From GCA-002694895 sp964436345 (GTDB lineage Bacteria > Chloroflexota > Dehalococcoidia > Lucifugimonadales > GCA-002694895): a stretch of DNA of 27,071 bases. The stretch spans positions 1-27,071 of the forward strand of contig CAYTCC010000009.1 in the NCBI GenBank assembly GCA_964436345.1. Direction: 5' to 3'. Each line of letters starts with the position of its first letter. The stretch's first letter is position 1. This document shows, piece after piece, positions 17,086 to 24,992 of this stretch. Below the pieces are notes generated by a model, which was not told the DNA's origin, searched no databases, and worked only from the letters and a program-made list of their open reading frames with translations. The position numbers and the translations under genes are program-made.

Positions 17086-17988
17086 ATGTCTGAGTTATAT
17101 ATATTAGGAGGCGGCACACCAACTCCAACTCCTGAAAGATTTGGAAGTTCTTATGTTGTTAAACTTGATAACCATAATTCTCAAATAATGTTTGATTGTG
17201 GCCCGGCTGCAACTGACAAACTTGTTAAAGCAGGTTTATGGCCCACAAATATTGACTATTTATTCTTTACACATCATCATTTTGATCATGACATTGATTA
17301 CCCATGTTTCTTGTTGTGCAGATGGGATCAAAGCATTGGAACTGAAAACACATTAAATGTATACGGCCCTAAACCTACAAAAAAACTGACAGAAGATCTT
17401 ATTGGTGAAAATGGAGCTTTCGCACATGATTGGAAAGCAAGAGTTAATGCACCAACCAGCCAACAAGTATATAAAAATCGTGGGGGAATTCTTCCAAGAA
17501 AACCCCCAACAATTAAAACTGATGTTGCATCAAAAGATAAATCATGGATCAACCCAAAAGATATTATTGCCGGAGATACTATTTCGGGACCTTCATGGCA
17601 AGTTTCCACTGCAAATGCTGAACACGTACAACCATATTTAGACAGCATTGCATATCGCCTTACAACAGATAATAGTTCTATAGTATTTACTGGTGATACT
17701 CAGCCTTGTGATTCAGTAATAAACTTATCTCAAGATGCAGACATGATGGTTTGTATGTGTTGGGATGATCAAGAAACTATGGATAAAGATAAAGAATCTT
17801 CAGGTCAATGTAGCGCCGAAGGTGCAGCAGAAATGGCCGAAAAAGCAGGGGTGAAAAAACTAATTCTTTCCCACATGGGCAAACATATATCAACTCATGG
17901 TGTTTTAGAAAAAGCATTAGGAAATGCTGCGAAAAAATACTCGGGAGAAATTATTTTTGGTGAAGAATTAATGAAAATATCATTTTAA
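17086..17988 (+). CDS. Metallo-beta-lactamase-fold hydrolase, RNase Z-like arrangement
   Basis: The 300-residue product starts LYILGGGTPTPTPERFGSSYVV and has MFDCGPAATDKL, the di-metal motif FFTHHHFDHDIDY (HxHxDH), a third His in NAEHVQPYLDSIAYRL, the bridging Asp in VFTGDTQPCD and a final His in LILSHMGKH. This order matches the ElaC/RNase Z and arylsulfatase-like branch of the superfamily. However, I do not see the flexible arm or the exact motifs of tRNase Z, so tRNA processing should not be assumed. No signal peptide is present, so it is probably cytoplasmic. It begins 20 nt after rho and may share its transcript. Confidence 0.85.
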   Translation: MSELYILGGGTPTPTPERFGSSYVVKLDNHNSQIMFDCGPAATDKLVKAGLWPTNIDYLFFTHHHFDHDIDYPCFLLCRWDQSIGTENTLNVYGPKPTKKLTEDLIGENGAFAHDWKARVNAPTSQQVYKNRGGILPRKPPTIKTDVASKDKSWINPKDIIAGDTISGPSWQVSTANAEHVQPYLDSIAYRLTTDNSSIVFTGDTQPCDSVINLSQDADMMVCMCWDDQETMDKDKESSGQCSAEGAAEMAEKAGVKKLILSHMGKHISTHGVLEKALGNAAKKYSGEIIFGEELMKISF

Positions 17989-18012
17989 TATTCAATTTTG
18001 AAAACCAAATTA

Positions 18013-18041
18013 TTGACTGCTAATTATAACTGTGCTAATTT
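18013..18041 (+). promoter_or_regulatory. Promoter of the B12-import operon
   Basis: TTGACT at 18013-18018 and TAATTT at 18036-18041 are 17 nt apart, with an extended TGC directly before the -10. The predicted transcription start, about 18048, coincides with the first paired strand of the cobalamin riboswitch, which supports the assignment. Confidence 0.55.
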
Positions 18042-18048
18042 CTAATAA

Positions 18049-18222
18049 GCCCTAGGTCTCAAAAACATATGAGTAATTATGGAAGTTCGGTTTGATCCCG
18101 ACGCTGTCCCGCAACGGTAAATTTTTTAGCCCGGTCCAAGTCCTAGAATTAATTGATCTTCGAGGAAAGATGCAAGTTGTGATAAAATCCTTCTTTTCCA
18201 AAAGTTCATAAATAAGGAGGAT
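18049..18222 (+). promoter_or_regulatory. Cobalamin riboswitch with ribosome-binding-site-sequestering hairpin
   Basis: Conserved cobalamin aptamer features are visible: a GGAAG..CGG..GAT.CCG hairpin (TCGG at 18087-18090 pairing with CCGA at 18098-18101), then GTCCCGCAACGGTAA at 18106-18120, then a B12-box-like AGCCCGGTCCAAGTCC at 18128-18143. A closing helix pairs 18052-18056 with 18142-18146. A separate hairpin at 18156-18160/18167-18171 displays the loop CGAGGA and is in the position of the kissing-loop stem P13. Downstream, 18187-18195 is fully complementary (one G-U) to 18214-18222, which contains the AAGGAGG ribosome binding site of the next gene. B12 binding would therefore block translation. 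The peripheral region between the CAACGGTAA and the B12 box is very short, as in compact marine-type aptamers. Confidence 0.88.
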
Positions 18223-18224
18223 TA

Positions 18225-19331
18225 ATGTTTAAACTTATTATCAAAATATTTGTAATACAAATATTTTTTTTATTATTAATTTCATGTTATTCAGACACTA
18301 CACACAATACAAAAAATAAACCTATTCAACTAAATCCAATTCCTCCCGCTGATAACATATATAAAATAAAACCCACTTTAACTCCAAGCAAACCTTCGGC
18401 TAACAAAGAAGTAAAAGAATTAAATTTCATTAACCCAAAACAGCCTATTCCGGCAACAAAAAGTATAAAGAAAAAAATAACATATGATAATAAAATATCG
18501 CCAGCAACAATATATCCATTAATTATCACTGGAACTAATAAAAAAAATATCACATTTGAAAAATCACCTAATAAAATAATTGCTTTTGATTCAGCTGCTA
18601 TTGAAATAATATATGCGCTCGGAGCAGAAAATAAAATTATTGGCACACATTCATTCGTTAATTATCCACAAAACACTGAAAATATTACAAAAGTTGGGGA
18701 TGCCTTTAATCTAAATATCGAATCAGTAATTAATTTAGAACCCGATCTTTTTTATATTTTTTTTGAACAATATATTAAGCAATTAGAAAATAATAAAATC
18801 AAAGTTTTATATCAACAATCATTAAATGATAATTTTGAATCCATCCCAGCACGAATTCTTATGTGGGGAAAAATATTAAACAAAAACCAAGAAGCTTTAA
18901 ATACAGCAAATTTATTTGAAAAAAGATTAAACAATATTAAAATATTTTTCAAAAATTATTCTAACGGACCTACTGTATTTTATGATACCGGATCATTATG
19001 GACTCCTGGGAATAATACACTTGTAGGGCAAACACTTAATTTATTAAAATTACAGAACATTGCAAAAGACATATCAGGATATAAACAATACTCTAAAGAA
19101 TTAATAATTCAAAATGATCCTCAAATAATTATCACATCTTCTCCTGAATATTTTCTTAATTCTTCTGAATTTAAAAATTTAACAGCTGTAAAAAACAAAA
19201 GAATAATAACAACAAATCAAGAATTATTATCTATTGCAGGACCAAGATTTATTGATGGAATAGAAGAATTAGGATTGGCAATATATTCTCCCATTTTCAA
19301 AAAGATATTATTATCGAGCATAGATAAATAA
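18225..19331 (+). CDS. btuF: Vitamin B12 ABC transporter, substrate-binding lipoprotein
   Basis: The N-terminus MFKLIIKIF followed by a hydrophobic stretch and lipobox LISC predicts lipid attachment at Cys21. About 75 Pro/Lys/Asn/Thr-rich residues form a linker. The periplasmic-binding fold of the iron-siderophore/B12 type (PF01497 class) follows: KIIAFDSAAIEIIYALGA near 117, VGDAFNLNIESVINLEPDLF, VFYDTGSLWTPG, and NDPQIIITSSPEYF. It captures cobalamin outside the membrane and delivers it to BtuC. The 368-residue length is large for BtuF because of the linker. The cobalamin riboswitch directly upstream argues for B12 rather than siderophore as substrate. The start is fixed by AAGGAGG 4 nt upstream. 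Lipid anchoring instead of a free periplasmic protein suggests a single-membrane envelope. Confidence 0.9.
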   Translation: MFKLIIKIFVIQIFFLLLISCYSDTTHNTKNKPIQLNPIPPADNIYKIKPTLTPSKPSANKEVKELNFINPKQPIPATKSIKKKITYDNKISPATIYPLIITGTNKKNITFEKSPNKIIAFDSAAIEIIYALGAENKIIGTHSFVNYPQNTENITKVGDAFNLNIESVINLEPDLFYIFFEQYIKQLENNKIKVLYQQSLNDNFESIPARILMWGKILNKNQEALNTANLFEKRLNNIKIFFKNYSNGPTVFYDTGSLWTPGNNTLVGQTLNLLKLQNIAKDISGYKQYSKELIIQNDPQIIITSSPEYFLNSSEFKNLTAVKNKRIITTNQELLSIAGPRFIDGIEELGLAIYSPIFKKILLSSIDK

Positions 19332-19332
19332 A

Positions 19333-20400
19333 ATGGATAAAAAAATTAATATTAAAGAAATTATTTATGTTAAAACCACAAAAAATTTTATAAGTATTAT
19401 ATTTTTAGCTTTAATATTAATTATTATTTTTGTGCTTTCTGTTTTTCTTGGGCCGTCTAAAATAAATCCAATTGAAATTATAAAAATAATAATTTCTTAT
19501 ATATTTGCAGATAAAACTAATTTTATTTTATCAACTGCTGCTTATACAATTATTATTAAACTCAGAATTCCCCGATCATTATTGGCTATAATAACTGGAA
19601 TTATTTTATCCAGCTCAGGAAGTACTTATCAAGCAATTTTTAAAAACCCTTTAGCTGATCCATATCTACTCGGTGTAGGTACAGGTGCCGGGCTAGGTGC
19701 AGTAATTGGTTTAACAATTTACCCTTCCAATTTACCATTTGCAAATTTCGGAGCTGCTTTATTTGCTTTTGGAGGAGGATTATTGGCTGTATTTCTAACC
19801 TATAATCTATCTAATTATTCAAGAAATTTAAATCACCTTTCATTAATATTAGCAGGGGTAGCTGTAACATCTATTATGGGAGCATTCACTACATTAATTT
19901 TAATTACACAAAACCCGGAAATTAAACCTATATTAAGCTGGTTATTAGGAGGTTTTTCACTTGCGTCTTGGGAACATTTTAATATTGTTTTTTTTGCAGG
20001 ATTTCCTTGTGTTATTTTGTTACTTGTGCAACACAATAAAATTAATATATTAAATTTAGATTCAAAACAAGTAAAATCTTTGGGAATAAACGAAAAGAGA
20101 ACTATTACTCTACTAATTTTGGCATCTACTTTATCTTCTTCGATAGCTGTGTCACAAACAGGGATTATAGGATTTGTTGGATTGGTAGCTCCACATATTT
20201 CAAGAATGGGTTGGGGTACAAATCCAAAATATTTAATTCCCCAAGCTTCTTTGATAGGGGCAATAATTTTATTGTCTTCAGACATAATAGCTAAAACAAT
20301 ATTATCTCCAACTGAAATCCCCGTAGGGTTAATTACAGCATTTTTAGGTTTTCCTTTTTTCGTACATTTATTAAGAAAAGAAGGCAATATAAATGGATAA
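19333..20400 (+). CDS. btuC: Vitamin B12 ABC transporter permease (FecCD family)
   Basis: This 355-residue, very hydrophobic protein shows about nine to ten membrane helices and the hallmarks of FecCD/BtuC permeases. They are KLRIPRSLLAIITGIILSSSGSTYQAIFKNPLADPYLLGVGTGAGLGA in the first third, LSWLLGGFSLASW in the middle, and GFVGLVAPHISRM near residue 280, the cytoplasmic coupling loop that contacts the ATPase. It forms the homodimeric channel for BtuF-delivered cobalamin. It starts one nucleotide after btuF ends, and its last 8 nt overlap the start of btuD. Substrate is inferred from the upstream riboswitch. Confidence 0.92.
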   Translation: MDKKINIKEIIYVKTTKNFISIIFLALILIIIFVLSVFLGPSKINPIEIIKIIISYIFADKTNFILSTAAYTIIIKLRIPRSLLAIITGIILSSSGSTYQAIFKNPLADPYLLGVGTGAGLGAVIGLTIYPSNLPFANFGAALFAFGGGLLAVFLTYNLSNYSRNLNHLSLILAGVAVTSIMGAFTTLILITQNPEIKPILSWLLGGFSLASWEHFNIVFFAGFPCVILLLVQHNKINILNLDSKQVKSLGINEKRTITLLILASTLSSSIAVSQTGIIGFVGLVAPHISRMGWGTNPKYLIPQASLIGAIILLSSDIIAKTILSPTEIPVGLITAFLGFPFFVHLLRKEGNING

Positions 20401-21166
20401 TAAATCATATATTTCTCTCGAGAAAATATCATTAAAATTTAATAACTCTTCTTTTAAACTTTTCGCAAACTTAGATATTATCGAAAGTGAAAAAATTTTA
20501 CTAATAGGGCCAAACGGAAGTGGCAAATCAACGTTAATTGAAATAATTTCAGGGCATATCGTTCCAAATGAAGGAAAAATACTTTTCCCAAACATTAACA
20601 TGGCGAATAATCGAAAAAAAATGATGTCTGAATTTATATCTTATATGCCCCAATCACCTTATTTGCCATTACATTTTGATGTTTTTGATTTCGTAATAAC
20701 GGGTCGCTTCTCCAATCAAAACAATAAAAGAAATTTTTCTATAAATGATTTTAAACTAACATTAAAAATTCTTAAAAAAATACATTTGTTTAAGAAATGG
20801 AATTCTAAATTAGCTCATCTTTCTGGGGGGGAAAAACAATTAACTTTACTTGCACATAATTTAATACAAGATAAACCTATTCAATTGTTTGATGAACCCA
20901 CATCAAATTTAGATCCATTTAATCAATCTGAAGTGATAAATTTAATTCTAAATTCTCCTTTAAATAAATCTAAAACAATTATAGTTTCAACACATGATAT
21001 AAATTTTGCCTGGAAATTTAATCGAGTTATTATGATAAAAAATGGTGTAATATTTAAAGATGGAACTCCTGATAAAATAATAAATACTAACAATCTATCT
21101 TCTTTATACGAAAAAAATATTAAAGTAAAAAAAATTAATAATAAACATTATGTATTAACAGATTAA
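20393..21166 (+). CDS. btuD: Vitamin B12 ABC transporter ATP-binding protein
   Basis: The 257-residue ATPase has Walker A GPNGSGKST near residue 39, the Q loop in SYMPQSPYLPLHFDVFDFV, signature LSGGEKQL, Walker B PIQLFDEPTSNLD with the catalytic Glu, and the switch His in IVSTHDINFAW. The D loop and order are typical of the FepC/BtuD class. It begins with ATGGATAA, in which the TAA ends btuC, an 8-nt overlap that implies translational coupling. folC starts 5 nt after its stop. Confidence 0.93.
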   Translation: MDNKSYISLEKISLKFNNSSFKLFANLDIIESEKILLIGPNGSGKSTLIEIISGHIVPNEGKILFPNINMANNRKKMMSEFISYMPQSPYLPLHFDVFDFVITGRFSNQNNKRNFSINDFKLTLKILKKIHLFKKWNSKLAHLSGGEKQLTLLAHNLIQDKPIQLFDEPTSNLDPFNQSEVINLILNSPLNKSKTIIVSTHDINFAWKFNRVIMIKNGVIFKDGTPDKIINTNNLSSLYEKNIKVKKINNKHYVLTD

Positions 21167-21171
21167 TCACA

Positions 21172-22494
21172 ATGAATTCAAAATATCATTCAACTCTAAA
21201 AAAACTACTCCTAGAATCACCGACAAACAGGGATTTATATTTAACGAAAAGAAAAGTTAGAATTGAAAATATAATTCAAAATTTAAATCTAAACAAGGAA
21301 CCAATACCCACAATTCATATTGTTGGCACAAAAGGAAAAGGAAGTACAGCTGCTATTATATCTAGCATATTAAAAGAATCAAATTATAACACTGGTTTGT
21401 TTACATCCCCTCATCTAATCACGGCAACAGAAAGAATTAGAATTAACCTTAACCCAATTACAAAAAAAGATTTCTGTATTTCGTTTAGCAAAACATGGAA
21501 AGAAATAAAATCAAAACAAACAAAACTATTTGGCGGAACAAGTTTTTTTGAAGCAATTATGATTCTTGCTCTTTGGTACTTTAAAAATAAAAAAACAAAT
21601 ATACAAATAATGGAGGCAGGAATCGGCGGAGAAAATGATTCGACAAATTATATAAATTCCATGTTAACTATAATAACAAATATAAGCCTTGATCATCAAA
21701 AAATACTCGGAGGAACTATTAAAAAAATATCAGAAAATAAATCAGGGGCAATTAAAGAAAGCATTCCTGTGATATTAGCTCCCCAAACAAAAACTGCTCT
21801 TAATATAATTCAAAACAAAGCAAAACAAGCAAATTCTTCTTTAAATTATGTTCCTCATTTAATTAAAATCACTTCTCGAAAAACAACATCAAATCATCAA
21901 TCTTTTACCGCAAGAACAAAAACTAATAAATACAAAATTAAAACCACTCTTTTAGGAAAGCATCAAATCGAAAATATTTCTTTATCGATATTAGCTGCAG
22001 AAATACTTAAGAATAAAAATTACACAATTTCTAAAAAAAATATTGAAAACGGAATAGCAAAAGCAACCTGGAATGGAAGGCTACAAATAATAAAAAAATA
22101 CAAAAATAAATATTTTATAGACGGGGCACATAATCTGCATTCCACAAATCAATTAATACAATCTTTAAAAGAAATACAAAAAAATAATTTTATTTTAATT
22201 TACGGATCGTCGTCGGGGCATTTATACAAAAAAAGTATTAAAGCATTGGCGGCAATATCTAGTAAAATATATTTTGTTAAATCCCGCCATCCTAAAGCCA
22301 TCCCAATATCAAATTTCATAAAAAATATCGAAACTACAAAAACTTCTTTTTATCAATACCCTGATGTCAAATCTGCATTAAAACAGTTAGACAATCAAAA
22401 TGAAAACATTCTTATTACAGGATCTTTAGCTATTGTCGGAGAAGCATTGGAATATTTAAACAATATAACCCCAGAATTATATCCTTATCTATAA
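21172..22494 (+). CDS. folC: Folylpolyglutamate synthase / dihydrofolate synthase
   Basis: FolC adds glutamates to folates, and in many bacteria also makes dihydrofolate from dihydropteroate. It is an ATP-dependent Mur-ligase-fold enzyme. The motifs are the P-loop in TIHIVGTKGKGSTAAI near residue 46, GLFTSPHLITATERIRIN, MEAGIGGENDSTN, ITNISLDHQKILGGTIKKISENKSGAI, LLGKHQIENISLS, WNGRLQII and FIDGAHNLHSTNQL in the C-terminal domain. The 440-residue length is normal. It lies 5 nt downstream of btuD, so it is probably under the same cobalamin riboswitch transcript. Its codon use is very A-rich even compared with neighbours. Confidence 0.95.
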   Translation: MNSKYHSTLKKLLLESPTNRDLYLTKRKVRIENIIQNLNLNKEPIPTIHIVGTKGKGSTAAIISSILKESNYNTGLFTSPHLITATERIRINLNPITKKDFCISFSKTWKEIKSKQTKLFGGTSFFEAIMILALWYFKNKKTNIQIMEAGIGGENDSTNYINSMLTIITNISLDHQKILGGTIKKISENKSGAIKESIPVILAPQTKTALNIIQNKAKQANSSLNYVPHLIKITSRKTTSNHQSFTARTKTNKYKIKTTLLGKHQIENISLSILAAEILKNKNYTISKKNIENGIAKATWNGRLQIIKKYKNKYFIDGAHNLHSTNQLIQSLKEIQKNNFILIYGSSSGHLYKKSIKALAAISSKIYFVKSRHPKAIPISNFIKNIETTKTSFYQYPDVKSALKQLDNQNENILITGSLAIVGEALEYLNNITPELYPYL

Positions 22495-22516
22495 CTAAAT
22501 AATATAATTAAAAACT

Positions 22517-23767
22517 ATGAGTAAATCATCAAAAATAAAAGCATATGTTACAGGAATAGGGGTAATTTCTCCGTTAGGGGAAAATATTAAAACATATTGG
22601 TCTAATCTTGTTGCAGGAAAATCTGGAATAGGGAAAATGACCCTTTGTGACCCAACCGAATTCCCGTCTAAAATTGCGGGCGAAGTAAAAACATTTCAAC
22701 CTGAAAACTATATTGACAAAAAAGAATCAAAAAGAATGGCAAGATTTTCTCAAATGGCTGTCGCCGCTGCAGCCCTTGCCATTGAAAACTCAAACCTGTC
22801 TTTATCTGCAACAGAAAAAACTTCAACTGCTGTGATAATTGGAAATGGAAATGGTGGGTTTCCAGAACTTGAATACAATTCACGTTTACAGGTAACAAAA
22901 GGAGAAATGAAAATAAGTCCATATTTTATTCCCATGATTCTACCAAATATGGCTGCAGCAAATATTTCAAGAACATTTGGCTTTAAAGGTTTTAGTTCAA
23001 CCGTTGTAACAGCTTGCGCTGCCAGCACTCAATCAATAGGTGATGCAGCACAACTTATAAATAACGGGTTGTGCGATATAGTTTTAGCTGGAGGTTGCGA
23101 GGCGGGGATAAGCAGGCTTGGCTTGGGAGGGTTTAGTGCACTTAGAGCTTTGAGTACAAACAATAATAATCCAGAAAAAGCTAGCCGCCCTTTCGACTCT
23201 TTAAGAGACGGATTTGTTCCATCAGAAGGTGCAGGAATACTTATTTTAGAATCAGAAAAACACGCACTAAAAAGAAATGCCAATGTGTTTTGTGAAATTG
23301 CAGGAATGGGAGTGTCTTCTGATGCCTATCATCCCGTTCAGCCAGACCCCACAGGTGATGGCGCAACTCTAGCTATGAAAAGAGCTATGAAAAACGCCAA
23401 CATTAACATCGATGACATTGATTATATAAATGCACACGGGACATCAACTCCCTTAAACGATGTATGTGAAACAAATGCAATTAAAAAAACATTTAAAGAA
23501 AGAGCGTATAAAATTCCTATTAGTTCAACTAAATCTATGATCGGGCATGCATTAGGTGGGGCTGGCGCGCTAGAAGCAATTGCAACAATATTGTCAATAA
23601 TTAATCAAAAAGCACACCCAACCATTAACCTTGAAAACCCAGATCCTGAATGTGATTTAAACTATATTCCTAATAAAGCACAAAATATAAAAATTAAGCA
23701 TGCAATGTCAAATAATTTTGGTTTTGGCGGTCAGAACGCTAGTATTATTATTAAAAAAGTTGATTAA
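22517..23767 (+). CDS. fabF: Beta-ketoacyl-[ACP] synthase II
   Basis: FabF condenses malonyl-ACP with acyl-ACP in fatty-acid elongation. The thiolase-fold motifs are complete: the nucleophile Cys167 in VTACAASTQSIGDAA, active-site His in NAHGTSTPLNDVCE (about 306) and in STKSMIGHALGGAGALEA (about 343), and the C-terminal NNFGFGGQNASIII. The gatekeeper region RPFDSLRDGFVPSEGAG is also present. At 416 residues it is full length. It follows folC by 22 nt and ends tail to tail with pyrE, their stop codons sharing the bases TTAA. No acpP or other fab gene is adjacent, which is unusual for fabF. Confidence 0.97.
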   Translation: MSKSSKIKAYVTGIGVISPLGENIKTYWSNLVAGKSGIGKMTLCDPTEFPSKIAGEVKTFQPENYIDKKESKRMARFSQMAVAAAALAIENSNLSLSATEKTSTAVIIGNGNGGFPELEYNSRLQVTKGEMKISPYFIPMILPNMAAANISRTFGFKGFSSTVVTACAASTQSIGDAAQLINNGLCDIVLAGGCEAGISRLGLGGFSALRALSTNNNNPEKASRPFDSLRDGFVPSEGAGILILESEKHALKRNANVFCEIAGMGVSSDAYHPVQPDPTGDGATLAMKRAMKNANINIDDIDYINAHGTSTPLNDVCETNAIKKTFKERAYKIPISSTKSMIGHALGGAGALEAIATILSIINQKAHPTINLENPDPECDLNYIPNKAQNIKIKHAMSNNFGFGGQNASIIIKKVD

Positions 23768-24321
23768 ACATAGGGAATTAATTTGTAATTCTCAACTTTT
23801 AACAATGAATTAAATTTATAACCTGCTTTTTCTATATATTGCCTGCCCCCCTCATCTCTGTCAACAACACAAATTATTCCAACTATACTGCACCCTTGAT
23901 TTTCTATTGCCTTGGCGGCCATTAAAAGACTACCTCCTGTTGTGCAAGTATCATCAACAATGATTACTTTATCTGTTGTGCGAATCATTCCCTCAATTTG
24001 ATTTCCCGTTCCATGTTCTTTGGCAGCTTTTCTTACAATAGCTCCGCGTAATGGAATTTCCTTTTCTTTTGCCTTTATTAAAGTTCCTCCAATTATTGGA
24101 TCAGCTCCGAGGGTAGGCCCGGCCAACACATTTGCTTTTTCAGATGATATTTTATCTAAAATTTGATTAGAAATAATGTCTAAGCTTTCTGGAATTAAAC
24201 TTATTATCCTTCCATCAAAATAAATATTACTTTTTTTCCCTGAAGAAAGTAAAAAATCTCCTGTTTTAAAAGCTCCTGAGCTTTCAGCAATTTCAATAAG
24301 TCTATTTAATTTGTTTTTCAT
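23764..24321 (-). CDS. pyrE: Orotate phosphoribosyltransferase
   Basis: PyrE joins orotate to PRPP to form OMP in pyrimidine synthesis. The 185-residue sequence starts with an N-terminal hood (SGAFKTGDFLLSSGKKSNIYFDGR) and has VLAGPTLGADPIIGG, the basic flexible loop region RGAIVRKAAKEHGTGNQIEG and the PRPP-binding signature VIIVDDTCTTGGSLLMAA. This matches the shorter, PyrE-type enzymes of thermophiles and Chloroflexota rather than the 213-aa E. coli form. Its ATG overlaps the nadD stop by one base (TAATG), implying coupled translation in obg-nadD-pyrE. Confidence 0.95.
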   Translation of the reverse strand: MKNKLNRLIEIAESSGAFKTGDFLLSSGKKSNIYFDGRIISLIPESLDIISNQILDKISSEKANVLAGPTLGADPIIGGTLIKAKEKEIPLRGAIVRKAAKEHGTGNQIEGMIRTTDKVIIVDDTCTTGGSLLMAAKAIENQGCSIVGIICVVDRDEGGRQYIEKAGYKFNSLLKVENYKLIPYV

Positions 24322-24992
24322 TACAGATATATTTTATTTTTCAATATATAAGTATATACATTTTTATTTAAATATTGTAAATGCCCACTTAGTGGGGCAT
24401 TAGTTGATAATGTTAAATAAGAATTTTCATCAAAAGTTCCCCCAAGCGTAATAAAACCTTTTATTGTTGTAGATGAAATTTTTTCATCTACATTCTTCAA
24501 AAAATGTATTTGAGCTTGGGGGTGAATTTCCAGCAACTTGTTTTTAACAATTTTGTTTGAAATGCCGTCCCTGGGAACACAAACGATTTTTGAAAAACTT
24601 AAAATATTTAAAGGCCTTTTCCACTTATCCATCGTTAAAGCTGCATCAGATCCAACAATAAAATAAAAATCATTTATATTGCCCTGGCCTTTTAAATACT
24701 CTAGTGTTTGATAAGAATAAGAAGGGGAATCTTTATTAATTTCAAATTTTAATAAACACACTTTTTTATAATCATTGTATATATCATCAGCCAATGCAAT
24801 TTCAATCATTTCTTGTCTTTGATGCCTGTTTGCAACAACCCGATCACGCTTCATCCACGGATCACCGGAAACAACAACATAAAGCCTGTCTAGCCCCAAT
24901 TGAATCAAGCTTTCTTTAATAATTTTCAAATGGCCACTGTGTGGCGGATCAAAAGTTCCTCCAAATACCCCGATTTTTTTAATTCCACTCAA
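24321..24992 (-). CDS. nadD: Nicotinate-nucleotide adenylyltransferase with an unusual C-terminal insert
   Basis: NadD adenylylates nicotinate mononucleotide in NAD synthesis. The N-terminal nucleotidyltransferase motif GVFGGTFDPPHSGHLKII carries the (H/T)xGH signature. YFIVGSDAALTMDKWKRP and ISSTTIKGF (the ISSTxIR motif) follow. After the ISST motif the family normally continues with a short helix to the end. Here about 17 extra residues are inserted that look like a second copy of the N-terminal motif (GGTFD...SGHL). The start is TTG inside the end of obg, giving a 14-nt overlap, with GGAAG upstream. Function is likely intact because the catalytic parts are present. Confidence 0.93.
   Translation of the reverse strand: MSGIKKIGVFGGTFDPPHSGHLKIIKESLIQLGLDRLYVVVSGDPWMKRDRVVANRHQRQEMIEIALADDIYNDYKKVCLLKFEINKDSPSYSYQTLEYLKGQGNINDFYFIVGSDAALTMDKWKRPLNILSFSKIVCVPRDGISNKIVKNKLLEIHPQAQIHFLKNVDEKISSTTIKGFITLGGTFDENSYLTLSTNAPLSGHLQYLNKNVYTYILKNKIYL

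Noticed and set aside
19833..20432. 199-residue - strand frame opposite btuC
   Set aside because: It is long only because the opposite strand of a membrane-protein gene in this AT-rich sequence avoids stops; there is no domain or start signal.
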